A stretch of DNA of 64,000 nt from Planctomycetota bacterium (GCA_029260795.1 JAJDCO010000018.1:1-64000), one strand, 5' to 3'; shown: positions 16,799 through 26,444, numbered from the stretch's first letter. Translations and numbers: made by a program. The notes: generated from the sequence alone by a model not told the origin.

Positions 16799-18147
16799 TT
16801 CATCACGGATCGGTAGAGCGCTTCGATCTGCTCGGCGTCTTCAGCGGGTGTCTTGATGTCTTGGTGTGGCTCGCGGAGGCGGCTCCACAGCTCACGATCG
16901 TCGATGAACTGTCGGATCTTCTCTCGCAGGTCGTGGACGTCGCGGTCGGCGAAGAGGAGGCCGTTCTGGTGGACCTCCACGAATTCGCGCATGCCGCCCA
17001 GATCCGAGGTCAGGACGGGAATCCGGGCCAGTGCGGCTTCGTGTAGCGTGAGCGGTGAGTTCTCGAACCAGATCGAGGGCACGACCAAGACGTCGATGGA
17101 ACCGAGGACGCGGGCCAACTCGCGGTTTTCGAAGGGGCCGTGAAAGTGGATCGAGGGGTTCACGGTGGAGAGTCGGAGCTTCTCCTCGAATCGTTGGAGG
17201 TGCTGCGGAGCGCGTCCGTAGAGATGCAGCTCCACGCCCGGCTCATGGAAGGAATCGAAGGCCTCGACCAGCAGGTCGACACCCTTGGTGGGTAGGAACG
17301 TGCCCACGAAGCCGAAGTGCGTCTCGCCGGACGGTCGCTCTCTCGGTACGAGATCCAGCGCCCAGTCGGTCTCCATGCCGTAGTCGGAATGCACGAGCCG
17401 CGTGTCTTCGAGATCGAAGAACTCGCGGTACTGATCGAGGATGAACTGAGAAGGCCCGATGATCGCGCTGGCCGATCGGAGCATGGCGTTCATGTCTCGG
17501 CGACGGCGCTCGAAGGGGCGTCGTCCGGCATCCTCGCGGAGCGTTTGAACGGCCAGCTTCGGCAGTGATCCGAGTCGAGCGGGCAACGAGCGCTCCTCGT
17601 CGTGCAATCGGTCGCGGACGGCGTTGACGAAGTACGCCGCCTGCTTCCGCCAGAAGCAGCGCGCGCACTTGCTCAAGTCGATCGAGTCGCAGCGATCTCC
17701 CCGCCAGTCGATGCGCTGGCCCCGAATGCACTGGTACCAGAAGTCGGGCAGCGTAAAGACGACAGGAATGCCGCGTCGACGCGCGATCTCGACGATTCCG
17801 GTGGAGAGGCCGATCAGGTGCTGGACGTGGACGACGTGGGCACCCGTGCGCTCGAGCAGCGCTTCGAAGATCGAGTCGATGGCCGCGTTTTGGTGGAGCG
17901 CGTCCTGCCGGTGGAGGGAGTGGTAGTTGTAGTTGACCCAGTGGACGTGGATCCCGTCCAGCTCACGTTCTTCGAGAGTGTACTCGCCGGCGTCGGGATC
18001 GCCGCGGCGAGCGAAGACGTGAACGGCCTCGACGCCCGGGCGGGCCAGCAGGGCGCGGGACAGAGTGCGGGTGTAGACCTCGGTGCCCGCTTGGTCGTAG
18101 GGGGGATATCCGTGGACGACCTGGAGGACGGTGAGCCGCGCGGTCAC
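16759..18147 (-). CDS. GT4-family glycosyltransferase
   Basis: This 462-aa GT-B fold enzyme has an N-terminal acceptor domain opening with LQVVHGYPPYDQAGTEVYT. Its C-terminal donor domain carries HFGFVGTFLPTKGVDLLVEAF and the GT4 E-x7-E-type region (PSIWFENSPLTLHEAALARIPVLTSDLGGMRE is one stretch about residues 370-405). Between residues about 155 and 180 lies a Cys cluster, C-X12-C-X7-C-X2-C, shared with the next two genes. The start is GTG 18147, overlapping the upstream TGA by 4 bp (GTGA). It is last of three co-transcribed GT4 genes. Donor sugar and acceptor cannot be read from the sequence. Confidence 0.86.
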   Translation of the reverse strand: MTARLTVLQVVHGYPPYDQAGTEVYTRTLSRALLARPGVEAVHVFARRGDPDAGEYTLEERELDGIHVHWVNYNYHSLHRQDALHQNAAIDSIFEALLERTGAHVVHVQHLIGLSTGIVEIARRRGIPVVFTLPDFWYQCIRGQRIDWRGDRCDSIDLSKCARCFWRKQAAYFVNAVRDRLHDEERSLPARLGSLPKLAVQTLREDAGRRPFERRRRDMNAMLRSASAIIGPSQFILDQYREFFDLEDTRLVHSDYGMETDWALDLVPRERPSGETHFGFVGTFLPTKGVDLLVEAFDSFHEPGVELHLYGRAPQHLQRFEEKLRLSTVNPSIHFHGPFENRELARVLGSIDVLVVPSIWFENSPLTLHEAALARIPVLTSDLGGMREFVEVHQNGLLFADRDVHDLREKIRQFIDDRELWSRLREPHQDIKTPAEDAEQIEALYRSVMKERPERKQPHTCE

Positions 18148-19544
18148 GGCACGATCGACGTCTCGGGGCGCTGCGTGGTCGGAGCGCCGATCGTCCTTCC
18201 GCGCAGGAGCCGCTCGTAGATCGCGACCAGCTCGTTCGCGTTCTCGGCCACGCTCTTGATGTAGATGTCCTTGTCACCCAGCTTTTGCACGAGGCTCGGC
18301 TGAGCCAAGAACTCTTGAAGGCGCAAGCGGAGATCTTCGGGTTGTCCGACACGGAACGTGACGCCGTTCCGGTGCCGGTCGACAAACTCCTTCATGCCCC
18401 CGATGTCGGAGGTGATGACGGGAATGCGAGCCGCGGCTGCTTCGTGCAGGGTGAGCGGCGAGTTCTCGAACCAGAGCGAGGGAACGATCAGCACGTCGAT
18501 CTGATCGAGGGTCTGGGCGATCTCGGTGTTGGGATAGCGGCCCCGGAAGTGGATGCCGGGATGACGGGCCTCGGCGACGATCTCGTCGTAATGGCCTTTC
18601 GTCCAGCGATTGGGACCCCCGAAGATATTTACCTCGGCCGGGACGTCATCGGGGAGCTCATTGAAGGCTCGCACGATGACGTCGACTCCCTTGGAGGGGA
18701 TGATCGTCCCCATGTAGCCGAAGCGGATCCGACCATCGGGCACCGGTGGCGTATCGCGTCGAAGCAGCTCGAGGTCCATGCCGTAATCAGAGTAGAGGAT
18801 CCTCTCCGGGGCCAGGCCGAGGTGCCGAATGTACTCCTGGCGAATGAACTCCGAGGGCGCGATGAACTGGTCGACGCGGCCGAGCTCCCGGCGGAATGCC
18901 GCTTCGCGCAGCGTGAACGCCTGGTGAAGGCGTCGCTCACGCCAAGTATTGGAGATGGCACCCGCCAGCGCGACGGGCGCGTTCAGCAGTCGAGAGCCCT
19001 TGCGCTTCCAATGCTGATGGCGGTAGTTCGCCGAGAAGCGATGGCGCGGGAAGAAGATCGGCTTGTGGAACACACACCGGAAGCACAGATCGTGGTCGAT
19101 CTCGTGGCAAAGGTCTCGGTCGTTGCGCAGTCGCTGGCCGAGCGAGCACATGAACCAAAAGTCGGGGAAGGTGAACAGCACCGGAATGCCGCGATCCTTC
19201 GCGACCGAGATCAGACCGATCGACATGCCCAGCAGATGCTGCACGTGGACGATGTCCGGGCGCACGCGGTCGAGGTACTCCGCGAACATCTTCTCCGCCC
19301 GGCGACTGCGATAGGTGGTCTCGAGCTGGCTGTAGTCCAGGTCGTTGTTGTTGAGGAAGGTGACCGGAAGGCCGTCGCGCTCTTCCTCGATCAGCTCGTA
19401 GTCCGGCCGCTCATGATCGGAGCGGCGCGAGAATACGAAGACGTCGTGCTCCTGAGCCAGTCGCTTCGAGATGTTGTAGGTGTAGACTTCGGTTCCGGCC
19501 GAGTCGTAGGGCGGGAAGCCGTGGACCACCTGAAGGATCTTCAT
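18144..19544 (-). CDS. GT4-family glycosyltransferase
   Basis: The 466-aa protein is a clear paralog of its downstream neighbour: N-terminus MKILQVVHGFPPYDSAGTEV, donor domain IRFGYMGTIIPSKGVDVIV, and a near-identical C-terminal stretch (LWFENSPLTLHEAAAARIPV). It keeps the same C-X12-C-X7-C-X2-C cluster near residues 145-170. ATG 19544 overlaps the previous stop by 4 bp (ATGA), indicating translational coupling. A cytoplasmic or membrane-associated role in building a polysaccharide or glycolipid is inferred from the family. Confidence 0.87.
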   Translation of the reverse strand: MKILQVVHGFPPYDSAGTEVYTYNISKRLAQEHDVFVFSRRSDHERPDYELIEEERDGLPVTFLNNNDLDYSQLETTYRSRRAEKMFAEYLDRVRPDIVHVQHLLGMSIGLISVAKDRGIPVLFTFPDFWFMCSLGQRLRNDRDLCHEIDHDLCFRCVFHKPIFFPRHRFSANYRHQHWKRKGSRLLNAPVALAGAISNTWRERRLHQAFTLREAAFRRELGRVDQFIAPSEFIRQEYIRHLGLAPERILYSDYGMDLELLRRDTPPVPDGRIRFGYMGTIIPSKGVDVIVRAFNELPDDVPAEVNIFGGPNRWTKGHYDEIVAEARHPGIHFRGRYPNTEIAQTLDQIDVLIVPSLWFENSPLTLHEAAAARIPVITSDIGGMKEFVDRHRNGVTFRVGQPEDLRLRLQEFLAQPSLVQKLGDKDIYIKSVAENANELVAIYERLLRGRTIGAPTTQRPETSIVP

Positions 19545-20986
19545 CGATTGCTCGCCGCTGCCAGGGTCGAGAGCTCAGGGCGCGCCACGGGAGTCGAGGC
19601 GCGTCCGGTCAGTCGCTCGTAGATCTCGAGGTGCTCCTCGACCGTCTTCTCCAAAGAGGGGATCTCGGACGCGGTTCCCACGTCGGTTCGGAATGCCGCC
19701 GGATCCCGGACCGCTCGCTCCAACGCTTTCTTCAGCGCTGCCGGGTGGTCGGCGGGAATCAGGCAGGCGCCTCCCACTCGGTTCACGAGCTCGGCGGTGC
19801 CCCCTTGCTCCGTCGCGATCACCGGGAGGCCTCCGGCCAATGCCTCGCGCAGCGGCAGCGGCGCGTTCGTCAGTCCCAGCGTCGGCACGACCAGCACGTC
19901 CAGATCGGAGAGGCGACGACTCAGCACGCGCGCCTCGAACGAGCCTCGCACTTGGATGCCCGGTCGCTCGATCAGCCCAGTAACCATCTCGCCGTAGTGA
20001 TCGTTGACGTCCAGAGTCGGCTCCAGCTTTCCGAAGACCTGAAGCTCGGCGGCTCCGGCCGGCAGCTCCGAGAAGGCCTCGATCAAGGTATGAAGACCTG
20101 AGGCCAGGGACCAGCTATCGACGAATCCGAGCCGCACGGGGCGGTCGGCGTCCAACGAGCGCGGCTTCACGGTGCCCGATGCTCCGAGCTGGATCGCGCG
20201 CATTGTCGGTCCCGTCACACCGGCTCGGACGAACTCTTCGGCCGCGAAGCGGGACGGGGTGAGGAGGAGGTCGGCTTTCTGGAGCGCGGCTCGAATGGCT
20301 CCGTCGCGGCTCTGGAGCGCCTTCGGCTGAACGCTCCTCTTGCCGATCGGGAGGAACGGCCTCGCATCGCGGGCGGCTCGGATCGCGGCGCGCGCCGCAC
20401 GCCAAGCATAGATTCCGGTGCCGCCCCAGAGGTGGTGCTTGTAGGCCACTCTCAATCGACGCCGGAAGCTCGACCAGCGGCGCAGGCGTTGGGATGCCAG
20501 CTGATACTTGAACAAGCAGCGGTGACAGCGCTCCAAGTCGATCTCGTCGCACCGCTCGGCCCAGCGGGCGTAGCGCGCGGTGCGCCCGCACAGTGGCCAG
20601 AAATCATTCAACGTGACGACGACCGGAATGTTTCTTTTCTTGGCCATCTCGATCACGGCCGCCGAGACGCCTTGGAGGCTCTGGATGTGCACCACGTCCG
20701 GCCGCACCTTCGAGAGGTAGTGGTCGAAGCTGTAGGCCACCGCTCGGTCCTGGTAGGTGTCGGGGAGATCCCACCAGCTGCGAGCGGGATGGTGAACCGT
20801 GGTCACCTCGTAGCGCGGATGCAGGTATCGGTCGATCTCGTGCGGCTCGCGGGCCGGGTCGTGCCGGGCCAGGAAGACGTGCACCTCAGTCCGGCGAGAC
20901 AGCTCCTCGGCCAGGGTTTGGGTCCACAGCTCGTGGTCGCCAAAGCCACTGGGTGGGAAGCCGTGCGAGACGAGAACGACGTTCAT
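19541..20986 (-). CDS. GT4-family glycosyltransferase (first of three)
   Basis: The 481-aa protein starts MNVVLVSHGFPPSGFGDHE, which aligns with the beginnings of the two paralogs; the 50 open codons before ATG 20986 are not homologous. It carries the C-X12-C-X7-C-X2-C cluster and a donor-domain core (LDVLVVPTLGLTNAPLPLRE), but its lengths and motifs diverge more than in the other two. No good Shine-Dalgarno is visible. Instead a 9-bp stem-loop directly abuts the start codon, which may limit translation. It is the head gene of the GT4 operon, divergent from the rRNA methyltransferase gene. Confidence 0.84.
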   Translation of the reverse strand: MNVVLVSHGFPPSGFGDHELWTQTLAEELSRRTEVHVFLARHDPAREPHEIDRYLHPRYEVTTVHHPARSWWDLPDTYQDRAVAYSFDHYLSKVRPDVVHIQSLQGVSAAVIEMAKKRNIPVVVTLNDFWPLCGRTARYARWAERCDEIDLERCHRCLFKYQLASQRLRRWSSFRRRLRVAYKHHLWGGTGIYAWRAARAAIRAARDARPFLPIGKRSVQPKALQSRDGAIRAALQKADLLLTPSRFAAEEFVRAGVTGPTMRAIQLGASGTVKPRSLDADRPVRLGFVDSWSLASGLHTLIEAFSELPAGAAELQVFGKLEPTLDVNDHYGEMVTGLIERPGIQVRGSFEARVLSRRLSDLDVLVVPTLGLTNAPLPLREALAGGLPVIATEQGGTAELVNRVGGACLIPADHPAALKKALERAVRDPAAFRTDVGTASEIPSLEKTVEEHLEIYERLTGRASTPVARPELSTLAAASNR

Positions 20987-21030
20987 CGGGTGCCCGGGGC
21001 TCTGGAGGTTGGGGAGACTTTGGGCACCCG
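20987..21030 (-). promoter_or_regulatory. stem-loop abutting glycosyltransferase start codon
   Basis: CGGGTGCCC (20987-20995) and GGGCACCCG (21022-21030) are perfect complements with a 26-nt loop. On the minus-strand transcript the hairpin ends at the base before the ATG, where a ribosome would bind. Confidence 0.35.
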
Positions 21031-21294
21031 GGGGGAGCGGCACCTTGCGGCCCAGCCAGCGCTGACTAGAATCACCCGCGAGTGGCTCGGCAGAAACCCA
21101 TCCGCGATCGCGTGCCCTCTCGTGATCCCCCGGCAAGCCCGCGTAGCGATGGATGGTTGCCTTATCGGCTCGAAACCCGGTGCCGCTGACGCCTCGCTTA
21201 TAGGAATCCCCTCCAGTCCTGTCAAAGGTCTTTCTGGCTGCGCAACCGCCGGATCGACAGGGCTTAATGAAGCACCGCGAAAGGTTTTCGACCC
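21031..21294. other. divergent intergenic region, no gene
   Basis: With the stem-loop, about 308 bp separates the GT4 operon from the methyltransferase gene. Both promoters should lie here. TATAGG at about 21199 lacks a properly spaced -35, and I cannot assign either promoter. Confidence 0.5.
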
Positions 21295-22476
21295 ATGGAC
21301 GAGTCCTCGTCGCCGGGACCCAACGTCACTCTGGCCGGCGACGGCCTGCGCTGGTGGCAAGCCGGTCATCCCTGGATCTACCGTGATGATCTCGCCCTGA
21401 TCCAGGCCGAGCCCGGCGATGTCGTCGAGGTGCGGGACGATCAAGGCCGAGCCCATGGATTCGGTTTCTTCTCCGAAGTCTCCAAGATCGCCGTTCGGGC
21501 GCTGACCTACGGGACCACCCGTCCTGATCCGGCGTGGTTCCGCACCCGCTTCGAAGCGGCGTTGGCTTTGCGCGCGCGAGTGGTCGCCGAGGGAGATGCT
21601 TGTCGGCTGATCTTCTCGGAGGCCGACGGGCTGCCCGGCCTGGTCGTCGATCGGTACGGCGACCATCTCGTCGTGCAATCGACGATTCCCGGCACCGAGC
21701 GATGCCTCGAGGACTGGACACCCGTCCTCGCGGAGCTCACCGGCGCGCGCTGCATCGTCGCGCGCAACGACGCCCCGATCCGAAAGATGGAGAGGCTCCC
21801 GATCGAGAACCGCGTCTTGCTGGGCGAGCCGGAGAAGGAGGTCGTGGTCCAGGAAGGCGAGATCCGCTTCGGCGTCAATGTCTTGTCAGGGCAAAAGACC
21901 GGCGCCTTTCTGGATCAACGTGAGAATCACCTGGCTGCCGGTCAGCTCGCCTCGGGCCGGGTCCTGGACGCCTTCTGCTACCAGGGCGGCTTCGCCCTGC
22001 AGATGGCTCGCCAGGCCGACGAGGTGATCGCAGTGGATTCGTCGCAAACCGCCTTGGAAGCCCTCGAGCGCAATGCCGCGCGCAACGGCCTGACGAACAT
22101 CCGGCCCGAGCGGGCCAAGATCATCCCGTACCTCCGCACCGCTGCCGAAGCGGGCGAGCGCTTCGACGTGATCGTCTTGGATCCTCCAGCCTTCGCACGC
22201 ACGAAGCGTGATCGCGGCTCCGCCGAGCGAGGTTACCGCGAGATCAATCGGCGCGCGATCGAGCTGCTGAATCCGGGCGGCATGCTGGTGACCTGCTCGT
22301 GCTCGGCGGCGATCAGTGCCGGTCAGCTCGAGCGCATCCTCAACCACGCCGCCAGCGCAGCGCACCGTACCGTGCAGGTCGTCGAGCGTCGCGGACCGAG
22401 CCGTGACCATCCCGCGCGCCTGGGACACTCCGAATCGACGTATCTCAAGTGCTTCTTTCTCCGCGTGCTCGAGTAG
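21295..22476 (+). CDS. rlmI: RlmI-like 23S rRNA (cytosine-5) methyltransferase
   Basis: The 393-aa protein has an N-terminal PUA-like domain (about 1-80, HPWIYRDDL) and a Rossmann SAM-dependent methyltransferase domain. The hallmark loop LSGQKTGAFLDQREN (about 200) precedes the SAM-binding segment VLDAFCYQGGFALQMA. DPPAFARTK (motif IV) and the catalytic-region CSCSAAIS follow. In E. coli RlmI methylates C1962 of 23S rRNA; the same target is inferred here. ATG 21295 is used, and the length fits the family. It is a single gene, convergent with the AI-2E-type transporter. Confidence 0.9.
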   Translation: MDESSSPGPNVTLAGDGLRWWQAGHPWIYRDDLALIQAEPGDVVEVRDDQGRAHGFGFFSEVSKIAVRALTYGTTRPDPAWFRTRFEAALALRARVVAEGDACRLIFSEADGLPGLVVDRYGDHLVVQSTIPGTERCLEDWTPVLAELTGARCIVARNDAPIRKMERLPIENRVLLGEPEKEVVVQEGEIRFGVNVLSGQKTGAFLDQRENHLAAGQLASGRVLDAFCYQGGFALQMARQADEVIAVDSSQTALEALERNAARNGLTNIRPERAKIIPYLRTAAEAGERFDVIVLDPPAFARTKRDRGSAERGYREINRRAIELLNPGGMLVTCSCSAAISAGQLERILNHAASAAHRTVQVVERRGPSRDHPARLGHSESTYLKCFFLRVLE

Positions 22477-22524
22477 CGGCTCGCGATCCACGGGCGTCGT
22501 CGGCGAGGGCGTCCGCGTTCGATG

Positions 22525-23730
22525 TCAGGAGGTCGATGGCGCCGCGTCATCGGGCAGGACGGGCGCACCCTCCTCGGAGGGTGAGGAAGCTTCCGCCGTG
22601 GAGGGACTGCCCGTTTTCGAATCTCGGGCACCCGGATCGTCGTCTTCTTTGTAGTCTTCGCGGTACATCTTGAGGAGAGCGAACAGCAGGGAGAGCATCA
22701 GGGGAGCCAAGAAGAGCCCGATCAGCCCGTAGAAGCGCAGTCCGCCCAAGATGCCGAGGAAGAGCAGAAAGACGGGAACTTGGATGCGCTCTCCAATGAG
22801 GATCGGCTTCAAGAAGTTGTCGATCAGGCTGATGCCGCCTCCGCCGGCGATGGCGAGCGCGATGGCGGGCCCGACCTCACCGGTGGCAATCAGGTAGATC
22901 GTGCTGGGCACCCAAACGGTCGCCGCTCCCGTGAACGGAATCAGCGAGGTCATGGCGGTCAAGATGCCGAGCAGCAGCGGCGCGGGCATGCCCACGATCG
23001 AGTAGGCGACCGCCGCCATCGCACCCTGCACCATGCTGGTGAGGAACTGACCGCGAATGACGGCCGCGAAGGTCTCGGAGATCCGGTCGAACAGAATGCG
23101 CTTCTTGCCAGTTTCGAGCGGGACGAGCTCATACAGCGCTCGATGGATTCTCCCGCCGTCGCGGAAGAAGAAGAACAGCGCGACGCCCATGAAGACGAGG
23201 TCGACGATGAACGAGAAGAGGTTCTTGGTGACGTCGACGGCGAGCGTCAGGAGGAAGGCCTGAACTTGGGCCAGCTTCTCGAGGGCCGCCGCTTCGGCAT
23301 TCGTTTGGACCGTCAGGGGAAGCGAGCCCCAGAAGGTCCGGAACTCCTCGTTCTCCTGGAGCTCCTTGACCGTTTGCTTGAACTCCTCGGACTGGATGTA
23401 CTCCCGCGCCGTCGCAAACAGCTCGATCCCCTGCTTGGCGAAGGATATCGTGATCGTCACGCCGATCGGCAGGATGATCAACAACGTCAGCGCCGTGCAG
23501 AGTGCTGCCCTCCCGTTCGGTCCCCAGCTCACCTTGCTCGAGAGGAGCCGGTAAAGTGGGTAGAAGGTGAACGCGAGGATGCCACCCCAGAACATCGAAG
23601 CCAGAAAGGGCGTCAGGATCGACACCACCTGGTAGATGATGAACAGCAGCAGCAGGATGAAGGAGACCGAGATCAGCGTCTCGCGCCTCAGTACGGGCTT
23701 CTTCTTGGGTGTCTCGGGGGATTCCGCCAT
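22525..23730 (-). CDS. AI-2E family transporter (PerM/YdiK type)
   Basis: The 401-aa membrane protein has about eight helices: two near the N-terminus (about 18-60), one at 80-98, a cytoplasmic/periplasmic stretch to about 155, then the C-terminal bundle with the family signatures SLIPFTGAATVWVP and DNFLKPILIG. An acidic, Ser-rich, probably disordered tail follows residue 355. The family exports diverse small molecules or works as Na+/H+ antiporters; an autoinducer substrate should not be assumed. Divergent from the cysteine desulfurase gene. Confidence 0.88.
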   Translation of the reverse strand: MAESPETPKKKPVLRRETLISVSFILLLLFIIYQVVSILTPFLASMFWGGILAFTFYPLYRLLSSKVSWGPNGRAALCTALTLLIILPIGVTITISFAKQGIELFATAREYIQSEEFKQTVKELQENEEFRTFWGSLPLTVQTNAEAAALEKLAQVQAFLLTLAVDVTKNLFSFIVDLVFMGVALFFFFRDGGRIHRALYELVPLETGKKRILFDRISETFAAVIRGQFLTSMVQGAMAAVAYSIVGMPAPLLLGILTAMTSLIPFTGAATVWVPSTIYLIATGEVGPAIALAIAGGGGISLIDNFLKPILIGERIQVPVFLLFLGILGGLRFYGLIGLFLAPLMLSLLFALLKMYREDYKEDDDPGARDSKTGSPSTAEASSPSEEGAPVLPDDAAPSTS

Positions 23731-23897
23731 GATCTCGGGGCAGGTGGTTCCATCTCGAGGCGGCCGAGGGCACCGCGAAAATCAGGCTTCAAGCTCCATC
23801 GGGCAATGGGGCCCCAGCATGGAGCCTCGGACTCCAGTTTGCCAGGCCTCCTTCCCGCCTTTTCTGCAGCTCCTCGATCCGAGATGATGATGAAGCA

Positions 23898-25076
23898 ATG
23901 ATGAACGACCTGATCTATCTCGACCACAACGCAACGACCCGTCCCGCACCTGAGGTGCTGGAGGCCATGCGGCCTTTTCTCGGCGAGAGCTACGGGAATC
24001 CGTCGAGCCCGTACGGCCTCGGGCGGGAGGCCGCCGAGGCCGTCGCGATCGCCCGGGAGCAGGTCGCACGACTCGTGGGTTCCCCCCCCCAGGAGATCGT
24101 CTTTACCTCGGGTGGAACCGAAGGAGACAACGCGGCGCTCCTCGGTGCGGTGCAAGCGCGACCCGAGCGCCGGCATCTCGTCGTGTCCACCGTGGAGCAT
24201 CCGGCGGTCCTGGAGGTCGCGGAAAGCCTCGAGGCTCTCGGCTGGTCGGTGTCCCGAATCCCGGTCGACCGGAGCGGCTCGCTCGATCTCGATCTCCTGC
24301 GGGCAGCGATCGGTGAGCAGACTGCGGTGGTCTCGATCATGCACGTCAACAACGAGACCGGCGTGCGCTACCCGGTAGCCGAGATCGCCGAGCTCGCCCG
24401 ATCGCAGGGTGCGCTGTTTCACTGCGATGCCGTGCAGTCGATCGGGAAGATCGATGTCGGCGACGAGCTGGCTGGAGCCGATCTCGTCACGATCTCGGGG
24501 CACAAGCTCCACGGCCCGAAAGGCGTCGGTGCGCTGAGGGTGCGGACCGGTTGCGCTTGGAGACCTTGGGTGCTCGGTGGCGGACAGCAGCGTGGCCGGC
24601 GCTCGGGGACCGAGAACGTTCCGGGAGCGGTCGGGCTGGGAAAGGCCTGCGAGCTGGCCGTCAGCGGACTGGCCGAGTCGGATCCTCGTGTCACCGCGTT
24701 GCGCGATCGCCTCGAGCGAGGGCTCCTCGAGGCCTTGCCCGGCGTGACCGTGCACGGAGCCGCGGCGCGACGCGCGGGTCACACCAGCAGCCTGAGCTTC
24801 GAGGAGATCGAGGCCGAGGCGCTCCTGATCCTGCTCGATGATGCCGGCCTGTGTGCGTCCTCCGGCTCGGCATGTTCCTCGGGAGCTGCCAAGCCCTCGC
24901 ACGTCCTCCGGGCGATGAACGTCCCGTTCGAGCAGATCCACGGATCGATCCGATTCTCGCTCGGAGCCGACACGACGGATCAGGACATCGAGCGCACGCT
25001 GGCGCTGGTACCTGAGAAAGTGAACCGGCTCCGCGCGTTGTCGCCCTTCTCGGGAACCGCCTTCGAAATGCTGTGA
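23898..25076 (+). CDS. cysteine desulfurase (NifS/IscS type)
   Basis: This PLP enzyme removes sulfur from cysteine for Fe-S cluster or thio-cofactor assembly. The 392-aa product has YLDHNATT at the N-terminus, the PLP-phosphate motif TSGGTEGDN, HCDAVQSIGK and the Schiff-base lysine in SGHKLHGPKG (about residue 207). The mobile loop has the catalytic Cys in ASSGSACSSG (about residue 328), typical of class I enzymes. There are two adjacent ATGs (23898, 23901). No IscU, IscR or NifU gene is adjacent, so the destination of the sulfur is unclear. Confidence 0.92.
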   Translation: MMNDLIYLDHNATTRPAPEVLEAMRPFLGESYGNPSSPYGLGREAAEAVAIAREQVARLVGSPPQEIVFTSGGTEGDNAALLGAVQARPERRHLVVSTVEHPAVLEVAESLEALGWSVSRIPVDRSGSLDLDLLRAAIGEQTAVVSIMHVNNETGVRYPVAEIAELARSQGALFHCDAVQSIGKIDVGDELAGADLVTISGHKLHGPKGVGALRVRTGCAWRPWVLGGGQQRGRRSGTENVPGAVGLGKACELAVSGLAESDPRVTALRDRLERGLLEALPGVTVHGAAARRAGHTSSLSFEEIEAEALLILLDDAGLCASSGSACSSGAAKPSHVLRAMNVPFEQIHGSIRFSLGADTTDQDIERTLALVPEKVNRLRALSPFSGTAFEML

Positions 25077-25183
25077 TCGGGGAAGCCCGGCCGGGCATTC
25101 AGAGGCCTGGTCTCCGAAGTGTGGCAGAGTCGGGGTATACTGCGGCTCGGCTCGGGGCGAGCCGGAACGGAAAGGCTCCGATC

Positions 25184-26383
25184 ATGCTGTCGATGCTCTG
25201 CACTGTGTTGTTGTCACTCACGGCCGGCGTGGATGACGTTCGCCTGACGCTGTCGGGACCCGAGCGGGATCTGCCGGCCGTGCCGGTCTCGTTCGCCGTC
25301 GGTCGACGCGTCGATCCCGACACCGAGGAGCTTCTCGACGGCGAGGGGCGGCCGGTGCCGTTCCAGACCGAAGGCGAGGGCAAGGCGACGCGGCTCTGGT
25401 GGATCGCTCGCGACGTCAGGGCCGGGCAGCCGCGGCATTGGCGTCTCGTCCCTCGCCGGAGCGGTCCGCGCCCGGCTCTGCCCGAGAAGACGGTCCAGCT
25501 CGTGCCGAGGGAATCGCGCCTGGAGGTGCAGCTGGCCGGCGTGCCCTTCACGGCCTTCCACTTCCCGAAGGATGCGCCGCGTCCCTATCTGTTCCCGGTC
25601 GAAGCCTTCGACCGTCGCATCACGCGGAGCTGGCCCATGGACGAGAGCGTCGAGGCCGAGAAGCAAGACCATCCGCATCATCAGTCGATCTGGTTCAGCT
25701 ACGGGGACGTCGACGGGATCGACTTCTGGGCCAACCCGGCACCGAATCGAAAGACCGGACGGATCGTGCACCGCTCGTTCTCCGAGCAGCGAGAAGGCCC
25801 GGTATTCGCGCAGCTGACGTCCCTCCAGGATTGGGTGGGACCCGATGAGCAGGTGCTCCTGAAGGGGCGCGAGGACCTGCGCTTCTATCAGACGCCGGAG
25901 AACCCCATCATCGACGTGACGATGACCTTGACCGCGGCGCGGCCGAAGGTGCGCATCGGGGACACCAAGGAAGGCATGATGGGCATCCGCGTGCACCCCG
26001 GTCTGAAGCAAGAGACGGGCGGCTCGCTCACGAACAGCGAGGCTCTGATCGGGGAGAAGTCGCTCTGGGGCAAGCCGGCGCGTTGGTGCGACATGTCGGG
26101 AACGATCGATGGCATGGCGGCTGGCATCGCCCTGCTCGATCACCCGAGCAGCACGCGGTATCCGACGCGTTGGCATGCGCGAGGCTACGGCTTGCTGGCC
26201 GCGAACCCTTTCGGCCTGCGCTACTTCTTGCGCGACGCCGAGCAGGACGGCGGCCTGACCTTGGCCGAGGGCGAGTCGATCACGTTTCGATACCGAATCG
26301 TCATTCACCGTGGGGATGCGGCGGAGGGTGCGGTCGAGCAGCACTGGCGCGTCTGGGCGAAGGAATCGATTCGAGCCGACTGA
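25184..26383 (+). CDS. DUF6807 / 'PmoA family' protein, secreted
   Basis: The 399-aa protein has a short N-terminal hydrophobic segment (MLSMLCTVLLSLTAG) and the conserved family centre with HPHHQSIWFSYGDVDGIDFW, followed by a beta-sandwich-like remainder (HARGYGLLAANPFGLRYF). Databases label such proteins PmoA, but they are unrelated to particulate methane monooxygenase; the family is common in planctomycetes and associated with carbohydrate use. I chose ATG 25184 because it starts at the signal peptide; an earlier in-frame start at 25073 would overlap the cysteine desulfurase gene. Function unknown. Confidence 0.78.
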   Translation: MLSMLCTVLLSLTAGVDDVRLTLSGPERDLPAVPVSFAVGRRVDPDTEELLDGEGRPVPFQTEGEGKATRLWWIARDVRAGQPRHWRLVPRRSGPRPALPEKTVQLVPRESRLEVQLAGVPFTAFHFPKDAPRPYLFPVEAFDRRITRSWPMDESVEAEKQDHPHHQSIWFSYGDVDGIDFWANPAPNRKTGRIVHRSFSEQREGPVFAQLTSLQDWVGPDEQVLLKGREDLRFYQTPENPIIDVTMTLTAARPKVRIGDTKEGMMGIRVHPGLKQETGGSLTNSEALIGEKSLWGKPARWCDMSGTIDGMAAGIALLDHPSSTRYPTRWHARGYGLLAANPFGLRYFLRDAEQDGGLTLAEGESITFRYRIVIHRGDAAEGAVEQHWRVWAKESIRAD

Positions 26384-26444
26384 GCTTTTGATAGTTTGAG
26401 CATATGAACTGAGCGGCGCTCGCCGCCTCCCGAGAGAGGGACGC

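Noticed and set aside
21157..21204. TTGCCT and TATAGG before the rRNA methyltransferase gene
   Set aside because: Spacing is about 36 bp, far from the 16-18 bp of a sigma70 promoter.
25184..26383. Reading the 'PmoA family' protein as methane monooxygenase
   Set aside because: It is a soluble, secreted beta-rich protein without the PmoA membrane helices; the database name is misleading.
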